From assembly GCA_963726375.1 (NCBI GenBank), contig CAVSCE010000009.1:1-64000 (forward strand): a stretch of DNA of 64,000 bases, given 5' to 3'. Of the stretch, positions 48,128-59,074 are shown one piece after another. The DNA is from UTCFX2 sp963726375. Its GTDB lineage: Bacteria; Chloroflexota; Anaerolineae; Anaerolineales; UBA4823. How positions within the stretch are numbered: the stretch's first letter is position 1; each line of letters begins with the position of its first letter. A program made the position numbers and the translations under genes. The notes beneath the pieces are model-generated. The model was given only the letters and a program-made list of their open reading frames with translations. It searched no databases and was not told the origin of the DNA.

Positions 48128-50361
48128 TCATCCTAGACGAGCGCCCCTGGCTTTCAGGATCTTGACCATCGCATCCACCACGTGGATGCCCTTGGTGCCG
48201 CGGCCGAAGGTGGCGTCCAGGCCGGTCTCGGCGGCCATGTCGCGGGTCACCTGGGTGCCGCCGGCGATCAGGATCATCTGGTCGCGGATGCCTTTTTCCT
48301 GGCAGACTTCGGCCAGCTTGCGCATCTGGAGGCGGTGGATGTCGTTGTGGCTGATGATGGTGGAGATCAGGATGGCCTGGGCGCCGGTCTCGATGGCGGC
48401 GTCGACCAGCTTGCCGATCGGGACGGAGGTGCCCAGGTAGCTGATATTTGACGCCGTATTTTTCGATCCCGCCATGCTTGATATCCAGGATCTCGCGCAG
48501 CCCGACGCTGTGCTCGTCTTCGCCCACCGTGGCGGCGACCACTCGAAGCCCGAGCTGCTTGACCGCCTGCGCGGAGCTCGTCTTCAGGGAGCAGCTCCTC
48601 CTTCGGCGGGATCTTCAGGTCCGCTTTCTTGATGTCGAAAGCCACCTTGCCCTTGACTTCGACGAAACAGCCTTCGGACGGGTGGAGGGCCATCAGGTTG
48701 ACGACCTGCGGGATCTTGCAGGCCCAGCTTGCGGGCGATCTCGAGCCCGGCTTCGCGGGCCACGTCTTCGACTTCGGTGATCGACGAACTGCATCAGGAC
48801 GACGCCGTCGCCCGCCGATTCGGCTTCCGGGCGGATCAGCCCGCCTTTGCGGTAGGGATAGGTGCGCTCCAGGCGCTTGTCGGCGCTGTCTTCCGGGTCG
48901 AGCTCATCGATATAGACGATTTTTTCCGGGTTGCAGAGCGTGCAGCCGCCGATCGGGTCGCAGGCGTTTTCGACGCCTGCCGGCAGGTGGTTTTCGCCGA
49001 AATGGTCGCAGACCGGGGCGAAGTAATCGGGGTCGCGGGCGACGATCGTGTGCGCGCCGACGCCGCCCTTGCCATCGCGGGCGATGCCGTCGCCGTTGCG
49101 CTCGGGGTACTTGGCCGAGTCGACGAAAAAGCCCTGCTCGACGGCTGCAAAATAGCCGCCAACCTCGATCACTTCTTCCAGGAAGGCGACGGCCCGGTCC
49201 TTGATGTCGCGGACCATCTCGCCCAGCGGGCCTTCCAGGTTCAGGCTGAGCAGCTCCTTGATCCCATCCAGGGCGGCCCAGGTCTGCTTGACGGTCTGGA
49301 TGCCGCGGATGTTGTTGTAGTGCCAGGGCACGTTGCGGCCTTCATCCGGCGTGATCGTGCTCTGGATGTCGGCGCTGGTCAGCATCGAGATCAGCGTGTC
49401 GATGGTGTGGGTGCGGACGGCTTCTTCGACATCGGCTTCGATATAGCGGGTGTTCTGCTGGGCGCGCATCTTGTATTCGGAGAAGAAATCGCGCAGCGCC
49501 ACCGCGTAGGGCAGGTCGTACCACAGCTTGGGGGCGGGCGGCGCGTCCGGCGGGACGGTGGACAGGCCGATCAGGTCTTTGTCCATCCCGACCGCGACCG
49601 AGAAGGCGCAGTTGATGCCGTGCTGGACCATCAGCTCGGGCATCACCAGCCAGCCGGCCTTGGCGGTGGCGTTGGCGTTGTGGGCGCCGTCGATCTGGAA
49701 GATCCCCGCGCCGGCCATCACGCGCTTGGCTTCGGCCGCGTCCACAAACGAGCGGTACATGTTGACGTTGCGGTAGAGCACGTTGTACTGCGGGTCCTGG
49801 TGGGCGCCGTTGATGCCTTCTTCGGCGAACAGCACGGCCACTTCCGGTCCGGCCACGCCGGAGACATAGCTGTGGAAGTTGATCGGGCGGCCGACTTCTT
49901 CTTCGATCAGGTCGCAGGCTTTGCGGCTGGCGCGGATCTGCTTGCGGGTGATCGGCACGCCGCCGGTGCCTTCGGGCGTGCCTTCCATCAGCCCGTCGAT
50001 GTGGCTCTGCCCGGTGGTGCGGATGACCATCATGTGGTCGGCGCCGTGCCAGGCGGCCATGCGCATGCGGCGGAGGTCGTCCTCGAAGCGCCCGGAGGCG
50101 ATCTCGGTGGTGACCACGCAGCTGGGCTGCGGGTCGATGTGGTCGAAATACTTGGAGGCCGGCAGGCCGATGCTGTGCTTGAGCGGGCGGGACATATCCC
50201 GGAAGTGGAACGGGCCCATCTCCACGCCTTCGGGCGGCACGTCCCGCCAGACCCAGCCCTTGCGGGCCGGATGGTAGCTCTCCAGGTCCTGCAGGATCGC
50301 TTCGATATCGAGCTTCTTGTGTGGGTCAGGGTCTGATGGTCATCGGTCGGCTCATGCTCAT
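48128..50361 (-). CDS. oraE: D-ornithine 4,5-aminomutase, E (catalytic) subunit, frameshifted
   Basis: About 740 residues; binds adenosylcobalamin and PLP and moves the terminal amino group to give 2,4-diaminopentanoate. Seen: VTTEIASGRFEDDLRRMRMA, AAWHGADHMMVIRTTGQSHI, GGVPITRKQIRASRKACDLI, SYVSGVAGPEVAVLFAEEGI, PDEGRNVPWHYNNIRGIQT, EQGFFVDSAKYPERNGDGIA, then a B12 domain with VGEDEHSVGLREILDIKHGG (D-x-H-x-x-G) and YLGTSVPIGKLVDAAIETGA, in which the Lys corresponds to the PLP Lys of the clostridial enzyme. Start near ATG 50361/50355 with a break before residue 12; breaks also near 48790, 48590 and 48450. Confidence 0.95.
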
Positions 50362-50718
50362 GGAACAGCTCCTGGAGGACGTCTTTGTTTTCGAGGATCG
50401 CCTGCGGCGGCGGTGCGCACGTCACTGCCCGTTTTTCTGGGCCAGCTTCAGCAGCGACGTGCCCGGCGCCTTTGCCGAGCAGCCCGGCCTCGTAGATGCG
50501 CTCGACCACGCCGTGCGAGCTGAGGCTGTCGATGCCCATGCGCAGCAGCACCGAGCGCTCGATCGATGGCGAGGTGTGGGTCCGGGCCAGGTCCACGATC
50601 GGGTCAACCAGCTGGCCGCACAGCTCCCAGAAGCGAGCTTTGAGCTGCTCATCGGTCAGCTTTTCCAGCTCTTCCCGGCGCTTTCGAAGCGGGATATTCG
50701 GTCTTCAGTCATAGGCAT
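50353..50718 (-). CDS. oraS: D-ornithine 4,5-aminomutase, S (small) subunit, frameshifted
   Basis: About 120 residues, the size of clostridial OraS. ATG 50718 (MPMTEDRISRFES) after GAGGGAGAAT. Conserved core: EELEKLTDEQLKARFWELCG, VDPIVDLARTHTSPSIERSV, VLLRMGIDSLSSHGVVERIY, GLLGKGAGH. Breaks near 50670 and 50440-50470. The C-terminal part best reads QAILENKDVLQELFHEHE, but its stop is unclear because it runs into the OraE start; an overlap of a few bases is likely. Confidence 0.85.
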
Positions 50719-50753
50719 ATTCTCCCTCAGTTGATATTCGATGATAACCTCGA

Positions 50754-52177
50754 TTAATTTGCGCCTGCAAGACCGGCGATCTGTGCTGCAACCCATCCGG
50801 GGTCATCTTCAGGTCCGCGGCCAGAAAGGCAAGATCGTTTTCGATCCCACTTTCCGCGGGGATAGGCCTTGGCGGCGTTCTTCAGGTAGCTCTGGCGCAG
50901 GCGATCCATGTCCTGGACTTTGCCCCAGACCTGGTCCAGGCGCTCGGGGATGACGATCGCCTTGCCGGGGACGTTGTCCTTGGGGTCGCCGCGGCGGACT
51001 TCGATGCCTTCTGGCGGGCGAAGGAGAGCTGGCTGTTGTGGTGCTTGCCGGCGCCGGTGTACTCGGTCTCCTGGACGACGACGATCTGGTCCTCGTCCAT
51101 CTGGCGGGCCAGGGTGACGGCGGCGGTCAGGCTGGTGTTGCCGGCCGGGCCGCGCTCCAGGCCTTCGAGCTTGGTGAGCAGCTCGGTCACGTAGAAGACT
51201 TCGCCCTGGGTGACGAGCTGGTATTCATCCATGTAGCGCAGCGAGCGGGCGGCGTTGCGCGGCACATCCACCCGGTCCGGCCAGGTGGCGAAGGGCACGC
51301 CAAAACCGGTATGCCCGGTGGTGAAGGATTTGCGGTTGAAATCGCGGTCGGAGGCCATGTGCAGCCCGGCCAGATCGACCGAGCAGGCCACGATCCGGGT
51401 GTCCTTGCAGCCGGCTGCCAGCAAGCCCGCGCGCCGTGCCGGTCAGGTTGCCGCCGCCGGCGTGGGTGATCACGACCGCGTCCGGGTCTTTGCCGTAGCG
51501 CGAGCGGACCTGGTCGGCGATCTCGGCCCCGAGGGTCTCGATGCCGCGGATGCCGAAGGGGGTGTACAGGCTGGCGTTGAAAAAGCCGGTCTCTTCCAGG
51601 GTGCGCAGGAGCATGTAAAACAGCTCCGGTCCGACGGAGAGCTTGAGCACTTCGGCGCCGTAGGCCTCGCAGGCGCGGCCTTTTTCGACGATCTCCGGCT
51701 GGCCGATCGCCGCGGCTGTCGAAGACCTCCTGGACGATGATGCATTTCAAGCCCGCGCTGGGCGGCCTGGGAGGCGACCGCGGCGCCGTAGTTGCCGCTG
51801 GTGGCCGCGATCATGCCTTTGTAGCCTTTCTTGGCCGCTTCGTAGGCGCTGATCGAAGCCCGGCGGGCTTTGAAGCTGCCGGAGGCGTTGGCGGCTTCGT
51901 CTTTGACCAGGATCGGGCGCCTTTGCCCGGCTCGGAGATGCGCGCGGACCATCTCGGTGAGCTTGCGCAGCTCGAACAGCGGCGTGTCGCCGACCTTGGT
52001 CTCGCGCTGGATGCGGATGATGTCGGCGTGGCTGTAGCCGGTCTCGGCCATCATGCGCTCGTAATCGAAGGCGATCGGGCTGTGGATGAAATCGTCGAAA
52101 TCCATGCCCAGCGAGGCCTTCATGATTTCATTTTTGCGGGCCATCACAGCCGCGTAGGAAATGTCGCGGCCGCTCAT
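50754..52177 (-). CDS. ortB: 2-amino-4-ketopentanoate thiolase, beta subunit, multiply frameshifted
   Basis: About 470 residues. ATG 52177 (MSGRDISYAAVMARKNEIMK) overlaps the OrtA stop (ATGA). PLP fold-type II: KDEAANASGSFKARRASISA carries the cofactor Lys, AATSGNYGAAVASQAAQRGL the phosphate/Asn loop, PDAVVITHAGGGNLTGTARG the Gly-rich loop, then TRIVACSVDLAGLHMASDRD, GNTSLTAAVTLARQMDEDQI and QETEYTGAGKHHNSQL. With CoA it splits 2-amino-4-ketopentanoate into acetyl-CoA and D-alanine. About six breaks; the C-terminus (DDPGWVAAQIAGLAGAN) is tentative. Confidence 0.92.
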
Positions 52178-52460
52178 TCTTCCCACTCCGTCCCAATCGT
52201 CAGCAGCTCGGGAACCACGTCCCCAAAGCTATGCGTGTAGTGAGGGTTGACGGTTTTCAGGACGCCGCGCAGCTGGCGCCCGATGATGGTGCGAATTTCG
52301 ACTTCGGCGCCGATTTCGGCTTCAGCCTCCAGGAAACCGGAGACGCCGCATCAAATACGGGGTCTGGCGGGTGTCTTCGGGCACGCTGGGGGCGCGCTCT
52401 TCGGGTTTCAGGACGACCTGCTTCGATCTCGACCCAGGTCCCTGGTGCAATTTTTGCCAT
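52174..52460 (-). CDS. ortA: 2-amino-4-ketopentanoate thiolase, alpha subunit, frameshifted
   Basis: About 95-100 residues. ATG 52460 (MAKIAPGTWVEIE) after GGAGGCATGATCT. Read over two breaks it gives QVVLKPEERAPSVPEDTRQT, PYLM, VSGFLEAEAEIGAEVEIRTI and RQLRGVLKTVNPHYTHSFGD, ending near TEWEE. The conserved pattern L-x-P-x-E-R-A-P-x-x-P-x-D-T and the N-P-x-Y-x-H-x-F-G end mark it as OrtA. It forms the thiolase with OrtB, whose start codon overlaps this stop. Confidence 0.9.
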
Positions 52461-52472
52461 AGATCATGCCTC

Positions 52473-53539
52473 CTATATGTAGATTTCACGAGTGTCAATA
52501 CCCGGCGGCTGTAGGCGCTCGGGCCCATCAGCGCGGCGGGGACGGGCAGGTCGATCATGCGCTTCAGCCCGGGCGAGGCTGCGACGACGTGCGGGATCAG
52601 TGTTCACGGCGATGCCGATCGTGCCGACGCCGCCGGCGATCTCGGGCTTGATGCCATGTGGATTTCGGGCTTGCCGTAGATGTGGATGTAGTCGCCGGTG
52701 TCCTGGTTTTCCAGGTGGGGGTGGATCTGCTGCGGGTGGATCAGGCGGATGACTTCCTGCTCGCCGCGGTAGCCGACGCCGATGTGGGCGCAGCCGGCCA
52801 CCATCCCGGGCTGGACTTTGACGTGGGGGGTCTCGCGGTAGACGTTGCTGATGATCGGCTCGCGGGTCTGCTCGATGCGGTCCACGCCCAGGCCGAGCGC
52901 TTCGCTGATCATGTGGATCGACTCGGGGAAGCCGACGTGCCCGACGATCGAGCCATCCGCGACGCCCGCCCGGAAGTCTTCGGGCGTGGTGCCCACACCC
53001 TGGGATTTCATCACGGTCGGGCCATAGGGGCTGAGGTCGTTGACGCGCGAGGCCTCGATCCGCTCGACGGTGTGGCTGCCGCCGGTGAGGGTGACGACCA
53101 GCAGGTCGAGCACAAAGCCGGGGTTGACGCCGGTGCCGAGCACGGTCACGCCGTGCTGTTTTGCGAGCAGGTCGAGCTCGAGGGCGAGCTCCGGGTTCTG
53201 GGCTTCGGGGTCGGCCATCTCCTCGGCGATCGTGACGCAGTTGATCCCGGCAGTGATGATCTTCTTCAGATCGGCGATCTGGTCCCGGACCCAGGAGGTG
53301 GTCGCGAGCGTGACGACGTCGACCTTGTCTTTATCCAGGACGGTTTCGGGCTGATCGGTGACGGTCACGCCCAGGTTTTTCCCGAGGCCGAGCACCTCGC
53401 CGAGGTCCTTGCCGACGAAGTCGGGGCGGCCATCGACCGCGGCGACGATCTGCAGGCCGGATTTTTCGAGCATCAGGCGGGCCATGCCGCCGCCCATGGC
53501 TCCAAGTCCCCACTGGAGGACACGAATAGGTTGCTTCAT
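52473..53539 (-). CDS. ord: 2,4-diaminopentanoate dehydrogenase, frameshifted near the end
   Basis: About 352 residues. ATG 53539 (MKQPIRVLQWGLGAMGGGMA) after AAGGAGATAGAGT. Rossmann motif GLGAMGGG; VDVVTLATTSWVRDQIADLK, INCVTIAEEMADPEAQNPEL, VLGTGVNPGFVLDLLVVTLT, VGFPESIHMISEALGLGVDR, GYRGEQEVIRLIHPQQIHPH. Clean for the first 295 residues, then two or three breaks; the tail continues IAVNTIPHVVAASPGLKRMI and DLPVPAALMGPSAY to a TAG at 52475-52473. It oxidatively deaminates 2,4-diaminopentanoate to 2-amino-4-ketopentanoate with NAD(P). First gene of the ornithine operon. Confidence 0.93.
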
Positions 53540-53617
53540 ACTCTATCTCCTTATCGATATCGAATGAACCCTTCAGACCACCTGTCGACCCGGACCGTGG
53601 GAAACCTGGTTGTTAAT

Positions 53618-53647
53618 GTCCGCTGCCTGAGGGAGGGTCAGGCGGAC
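53618..53647. terminator. Possible hairpin between beta-helix gene and ornithine operon
   Basis: GTCCGC-TGCCTGA can pair with TCAGGCGGAC apart from a three-base bulge, with GGGAGGG as loop. There is no T-tract. It lies in the 211-base gap after the stop of the beta-helix gene, which shows no other gene; a promoter for ord should also be here but no good -10/-35 pair was seen. Confidence 0.35.
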
Positions 53648-53750
53648 TGCAGCTGGATTCTAACACGAGGCGCTCGAACGGCGCAATCTGAGAACCTGCA
53701 CTTAGGGACAGTGAGAGATGTCACGAGTGGGAGAGGAAATTTGGTTCCAT

Positions 53751-56680
53751 TTATGGGATGCTGATCCATGGAAAATAATAGGATCGAATGAGCGGCTGGA
53801 CGTCGATCGACAGCGTGGCGCTGACCTGACCCCCGGCGTTGATCGCCCAGACCGTCACATCCTGTGCTCCGCTCTGATCGAAGGCGAAGATTGCTTCGGC
53901 AGTCCCCTGACCGGATGATCGGGCTGGGGAACCACAGGTAGCTCACCATAGGCGTGGCATCCAGGGGTTGGATGCTGGCGGTCAGCGTTGCAGGAAGCGT
54001 GGCGGTGATGGGAGCAGTCGCTTCGATCTGCACGCTCGCGACCGGGATCACTCCAGCCCAGACCTCATCTGCGCCGATGTCCGGCAGGCCGGTGGAGGGG
54101 TTCGGCCGGATCTGGTTATCGATATCTACAACCAGGCCCGTTTCTACTCCCGCATCCACGGCTGGAGAGCTGTCAGTCAGGTGGAAATCCATGGCTGCGG
54201 GATCGAAGAAGAGCGGGTCGGCATGCAGGTTGTGCGTCCCGGTGATCAGCGCGCCATTGGAGACATAATCCTGTGTGTTCGCCCAGGCGTCTGCTCCCCA
54301 GAGCGTCGATTCCATCGTCACACTCGCCCCTTCGTCAACGAAGATCCCGGTGTGCTGACCGGCGACGATCGAATTCGTGATCGCAGCGGTCGCGGAAAGC
54401 ACGAAGATCCCGCTGCCGTAACCCGGGGCGTTGCCAGCCAGGGTGAGGTGGTTGATTTGGGCATCGTGATCCGCCAGGAACAATCCGTTCCCAAGCTGCC
54501 AGCTGTCCACCCGGTTGCCGGCGACGAGCAGGTTGTCGAGCTGGATGTTACTGCCAGCGGCATAGAGCCCGCCGCCGTTTGCGCTGGAAGTGTTGCTGAT
54601 CACTTTCGTGTTTTGGATCAGCGGCTCGGGGATGCCTGATTCAGAGGCGCCCAGGTAGATCCCGCCGCCGTTTCCGCCGGGCGAGGTCCAGTTGTCCTGG
54701 ATAAGGCTGTCGGTCAGGACCAAGTCCCCCAGGCTGGCCAGACCGCCGCCCATCCCGCCTGGTTCTAATAACGAGTATCCCTGGTTCGTCTGGTTGCCCT
54801 GGATTGTGAGAAATGAAGCGGATAGATCACCGATATTGTAGATCCCGCCGCCGCTGCCGCCGACGCCGTTATGACCAGGAGGATTCCAATATCCCGTGTC
54901 TGACCACTTTATTTCCCATTCCTGTTTGATTTGAGGCTATTTGACCTATATAAATATCCATTTTGCCCTTGTTGTAAATCCCACCGCCGCTGCCTCCATC
55001 ACCCCCATTTCCACGAACATAGATTTCCATCGATCCCCATGCCGCCATCTCCAGCGATATTATTGTTAACTTGAATATTTACCAGATGTGCCAACACCGG
55101 TAGTTGAATAATCCTCCACCATTCGGGTGCTCTCGCCATCCATTGGCATGACTGCAAAACCATAATTATAGCCATCATATCCCGGACCAGAAGTATTTTC
55201 GATGATAGAGACCTGATTGGCGTTCAATAACCCACTGTTATATAATCCCCCTCCACCCTGGCGAGCATTGTTCATGCCTATCTGACCTGCAACTAACTCT
55301 GTTTGACCACTGTTATAGATCCCGCCTCCGAACCCGGAAGACTGGTTTTCGGAGATTTCCATGTTTCTCAACAGAAGAGAAGCATATGGCGTGTTGTAAA
55401 TGCCCCCACCATGACCCGTCCAATAGCCGGAGCTGTCAGCATAATAATATTTGCCAATCGCATCGGAAGTGCTATTTCCCGTGACTTCGAAATTGGTCAG
55501 CTTTGCATAATTCGCATTATACAGACCGCCACCATGACCTGGCGAACCGCTAAATGTTCCACATTTTGGCAGCCATAGCCTCCCTCCCCGCCAGCTCCAG
55601 TCTGGTTATTGCCGATATGATCACCGTCGGCAACCAAGACCCCCTGGTTATAAATTCCCCCCCCGATACTTCCACCGCCACCACCTTGCCTCCTCCATCC
55701 CACCATCCCCACCATCACCTCCTGCACCAGAAAAATTCTCGCTTATATGGTTCAAACTTAGATCGGATCATTCCGAAATTTGCAGATGCCTCCACCATCT
55801 CCGCCATCGCCACCATCACCTACCATACTCAATATCGGCAATCATAATATGGACCTGTACAATATCATAGCCGATTCCACCTTTCCCGGCATGATTTTCG
55901 AAAATAAAGCTCCAAGTGATTTCCAACTCACCCAGATTGAAGATACCTCCGCCATTTCCGCCTTTTCCTGCTTTGCAGTGATACAATTGCAGGTATTTAC
56001 ACAATCCAGAATCCCCGCCTGTCCCGCCGTAATTTCCATGGATAGAACTATCCAGGATTCCAAGCCTGCCGGCGTTAAATATCCCGCCTCCGCTGCCGCC
56101 ATCATCACCCAGTCTCGTTTCGGCTGGCGAAAGGCCGTCGCCAGCCTGATTGTCGTAGATTTCAACTTCTTGCAGCTCCAATGTCCCGGCATTGTAGATC
56201 CCTCCACCATCCTGGGAAGGGAGCGCCTGTCCATTCAAGATCCCCAGATCCCTGAATGTTGCAAGCGCATTCGAGAGAACATGCACAACCCGATCGATCT
56301 TGTTGGCGTCGATCAGAGTCAGATCGCTTTCGAATCCTGACACCTCAACATTTCCGGAGATATCCAGATCACCAGCATTCATTCGTATCGTCATCGCCGA
56401 CCAGGCTGAGGTTGTACGTCCCTTCTGAGAGCTGGATCACGTACACATTTCCGGGATAGCGGTTGGCGCGGGTGATCGCCCCGCGCAGCGAGCAATCCCC
56501 TGCGACAGAGCTGTTGCAGGCCTGGTGGGCGAGATCGTTGAAGTCCTCGAAGACATCGACCTGGAGGGTGATGCTGGCCGGCTGAAGCTGCGCCAGCGGC
56601 ATTTTGGATGAGGAAATTGGGTTTAGTAAGAAAAGGGGGACTAAAAGCAGCGAAACCCATCTAGAAAAAGCCATCTTCAT
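53751..56680 (-). CDS. Secreted parallel-beta-helix (polymorphic-repeat) protein, multiply frameshifted
   Basis: About 970 residues. ATG 56680 (MKMAFSRWVSLLLVPLFLLN) after GAGGAAGA; signal peptide, then a CSLREA-like box (VDVFEDFNDLAHQACN ... CSLRGAITRANRYPGN). The body has at least ten copies of a G-G-G-I-Y/F-N motif (GGGIYNAGTLELQEVEIYDN, GGGIFNAGRLGILDSSIHGN, GGGLYAAGSNIQLDNLLVAG), typical of right-handed beta-helix repeats like those in polymorphic outer-membrane proteins. It then has LHADPLFFDPAAMDFHLTDS, DIGADEVW, an Ig-like domain and the end SYYFPWISIP. Eight or more breaks. Surface adhesin or polysaccharide-binding role is inferred. Confidence 0.78.
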
Positions 56681-56856
56681 TCTTCCTCGCTTTTCACGGC
56701 GGATCCATTTTTCCCCAATCATGCTGGACCAGCGCCTGAAATGCTCATAGTTTTTTTGCGATGCGCCGTGGACAATCAGCCTGCGAGACCATGATACCAT
56801 GAGAAAGCAGCTCTCAGGATTTCTCCAAATCCGAGTCGAGCTCAAGGGTATTCGTG

Positions 56857-56895
56857 AAAAAACCCGAAAGGACTTCAAGACCTTTCGGGTTTTTT
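56857..56895. terminator. Bidirectional rho-independent terminator
   Basis: Perfect 9-bp stem CCCGAAAGG (56863-56871) / CCTTTCGGG (56881-56889) flanked by AAAAAA (56857-56862) and TTTTTT (56890-56895), so it works on either strand. On the minus strand it ends the operon that finishes with the MoaD-like gene. Confidence 0.95.
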
Positions 56896-56911
56896 GGAGC
56901 GTCTTCATTTC

Positions 56912-57144
56912 TTACCCACCGTCGGCGGGCGGGATCAGCCTGACAATATCAGCAGGAGAGACGACTGCAGTCTGCAGGTCGACCATCTCCCCGTTCACGA
57001 CGATGAGGCCGACCTCGGCGTTGGGGATCCCCAGCCCGGCCAAGACGTCCACCAGCCTGGCGTGGGCGATTTCAAATCCACTTCGACCCAGGGCGGGTGA
57101 CCGGGGATGTAAAACGAATAAAATCCACCCAGGTGCAGGATCAT
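56912..57144 (-). CDS. MoaD/ThiS-like ubiquitin-fold protein, frameshifted
   Basis: About 78 residues. ATG 57144 overlaps the oxidoreductase stop (ATGA). N-terminal strands MILHLGGFYSFYIPGHPPWV, then after one break near 57080 LVDVLAGLGIPNAEVGLIVV, NGEMVDLQTAVVSPADIVRL and a C-terminal Gly-Gly (IPPADGG). The terminal GG is the sulfur-carrying end in MoaD. It probably supplies sulfur for the tungsto- or molybdopterin of the aldehyde oxidoreductase encoded just upstream, a pairing known for AOR-family operons. Confidence 0.85.
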
Positions 57145-59039
57145 TCCGCTTCCAGCAGGTCCGCCGCCCAGCCGAGCGAGAGCGACTCGAGCCTTGCGCG
57201 GGTGGGACGGCCGGTTTCGAGGTCCCAGCCTTTGAGGGCGTAGAGCACGCTGAGGGCATGCTCGAACTCAACCCGCGGCAGCGCTTCGCCCATGCAGCGG
57301 TCCGTTCTCGAGCGGCTGAAAGAAGCGCTCGGGCAGGGTGTCGTCCGCCCGTGTGAAGCCGAGCGCGCATGTTGAAGACCCGCGCCATGTTCGTCGCCCG
57401 CTCGCCGATCTGGAGCAGGTCTTCGATCGTCAGGTCCCAACCGCTCGCGAGGTTGACCGAGCTCAGGACTTCCTCGGGCAGGATAAAGGAGCGCGGCGCC
57501 GGTCCGAAGAAGCAGTAGCCGACCACTTTTTCGAGACTGCACCATCTTTCCAGGACGTAGAAGTGGTGCATCTTCTCCTCGCTGAAGGAGCGCGGGGGTT
57601 GGGCGACTGTGATCCCGAGCGGGCGAGCGGCCTTGAAGGTGAACGATTCGGGGTTCGCCAGGGCGGGGTCGTGCTGGACGACCAGGTGGTCTCCACCGAG
57701 CTCGGAGACGGCGTAGCCCATCCCGACGTTATATTTACCGCGCGGCTCGTGCATCGCCAGCTCTTCGCCCTTGACCTGGATCGCGAAGAAATGGTGCGTC
57801 TCCGCCGATGGTTTCGGCAGCGCGCTTGCTGCCTTCGGCCAGCAGGTCTCCGAAGCCTTCGCGCCGGGCGATCAGCTCAATCATCTGGAGCATCGCCTCG
57901 GCGTTCCCGAAGCGCAGCTCGATCCCGCCGGTGTCTTCCAACCCGATCAGGCCGTGCTCGAAGCACTCCATCGCGAAGGCGATCGTCGCTCCGGTCGAGA
58001 TGCTGTCGAGCAGATAGGCGTTGCAGAGCTCGTTGGCTTTCGCAAGCGCCTGCAGGTCGCCGACCGCGCAATTCGGTCCGAGGGCGCCGAGGGTTTCGTA
58101 CTCCGGACCGCCGTATTCGGAGGTCCGCCCGTCCACCCTGACTTCACGCTTGCAGCGGACCGCACAGGCATAGCAGGAGCGCCGGGCGGTGAGCAGCTGC
58201 TTTTCGTATTCTTCCCATTTGATCTGATCCGCCAGCTCAAAAGCGCCCTGGCGGAAGTTGCGGGTCGGCAGGATCCCGCCGAGGTTGAGCGGCTCGATCA
58301 AGCCGGGCGTGCCGCGGACCTGCAAGTCCCAGCTGATCGGGTTCTCTTTGACGCCTTTCGCCAGCTTCTTCCCGAGCGCCATCAGCGCCTCGGGATCATG
58401 AGCCAGGGACTGGTAGCGCTGGCCGCCGCGGACGGCGATTGCCCGCAGGTTCTTCGAGCCCATCACCGCGCCCATGCCGCTGCGGGCGTTGAAGTGGCGC
58501 AGGTCGTTGGTGATCGCGGCAAAGCGCACCAGGTTTTCGCCGGCGATGCCGGTCTGCAGCACCCGGATCTTCTCGTCGCCGAGCTCAGAGCGGATCTCCT
58601 GCTGGACTTCAGCGGCAAGCCTGCCCCACAGGTGAGCCGCCGGGCGGATCTCGACCTGGTCGTCCTTGATCCAGAGGTAAACCGGCGCTGCGGCGCGCCC
58701 CTTGACAACGATGGCTTCCCAACCGGCCATCTTGAGCTCCGGGCCCCAGAACCCGGCCGCTTCCGATTCGCCGTAGCCGCCGGTGAGCGGGGAACGAGCC
58801 GAGACGACGTAGCGGGTGGCAGTCGAGAGCGGCGCGCCCGTCAGCAGCCCGTTGGCGAACACGAGCACGTTATCAGGGGAGAATGGGTCAACCTGCGGCG
58901 GCAGCTCGTTCAGCAGAATATAGCCGGCAAGGGCTTTGCCGCCCGGGTAGAGCCGGTAAAACTCCTCGCTCAGCGTCTGCACTTCGATCGCGCCGGTCGT
59001 CAGATCCACACGCAGCACCCTGGCAGTTGTTCCGTACAT
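57141..59039 (-). CDS. Aldehyde:ferredoxin oxidoreductase (AOR family), frameshifted
   Basis: About 630 residues. ATG 59039 (MYGTTARVLRVDLTTGAIEV) with CAGGAGGTTCATC. AOR_N domain: YPGGKALAGYILLNELPPQV, TGGYGESEAAGFWGPELKMA (cofactor-binding G-x-x-x-S/E region), FAAITNDLRHFNARSGMGAV. AOR_C: four cluster Cys in SCYACAVRCKREV (C-x2-C-x3-C) and in KVVGYCFFG; NAYLLDSISTGATIAFAMEC near the pterin site. Breaks near 57810, 57370 and 57300. Oxidises an aldehyde to an acid with ferredoxin as acceptor. Context suggests a sugar-derived aldehyde. Confidence 0.93.
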
Positions 59040-59074
59040 GATGAACCTCCTGGAGAACCCGGTAATAATGGGAT

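Noticed and set aside
48729..50336. A 535-codon open frame on the + strand opposite oraE
   Set aside because: The minus strand matches OraE over its full length; the opposite frame is compositional.
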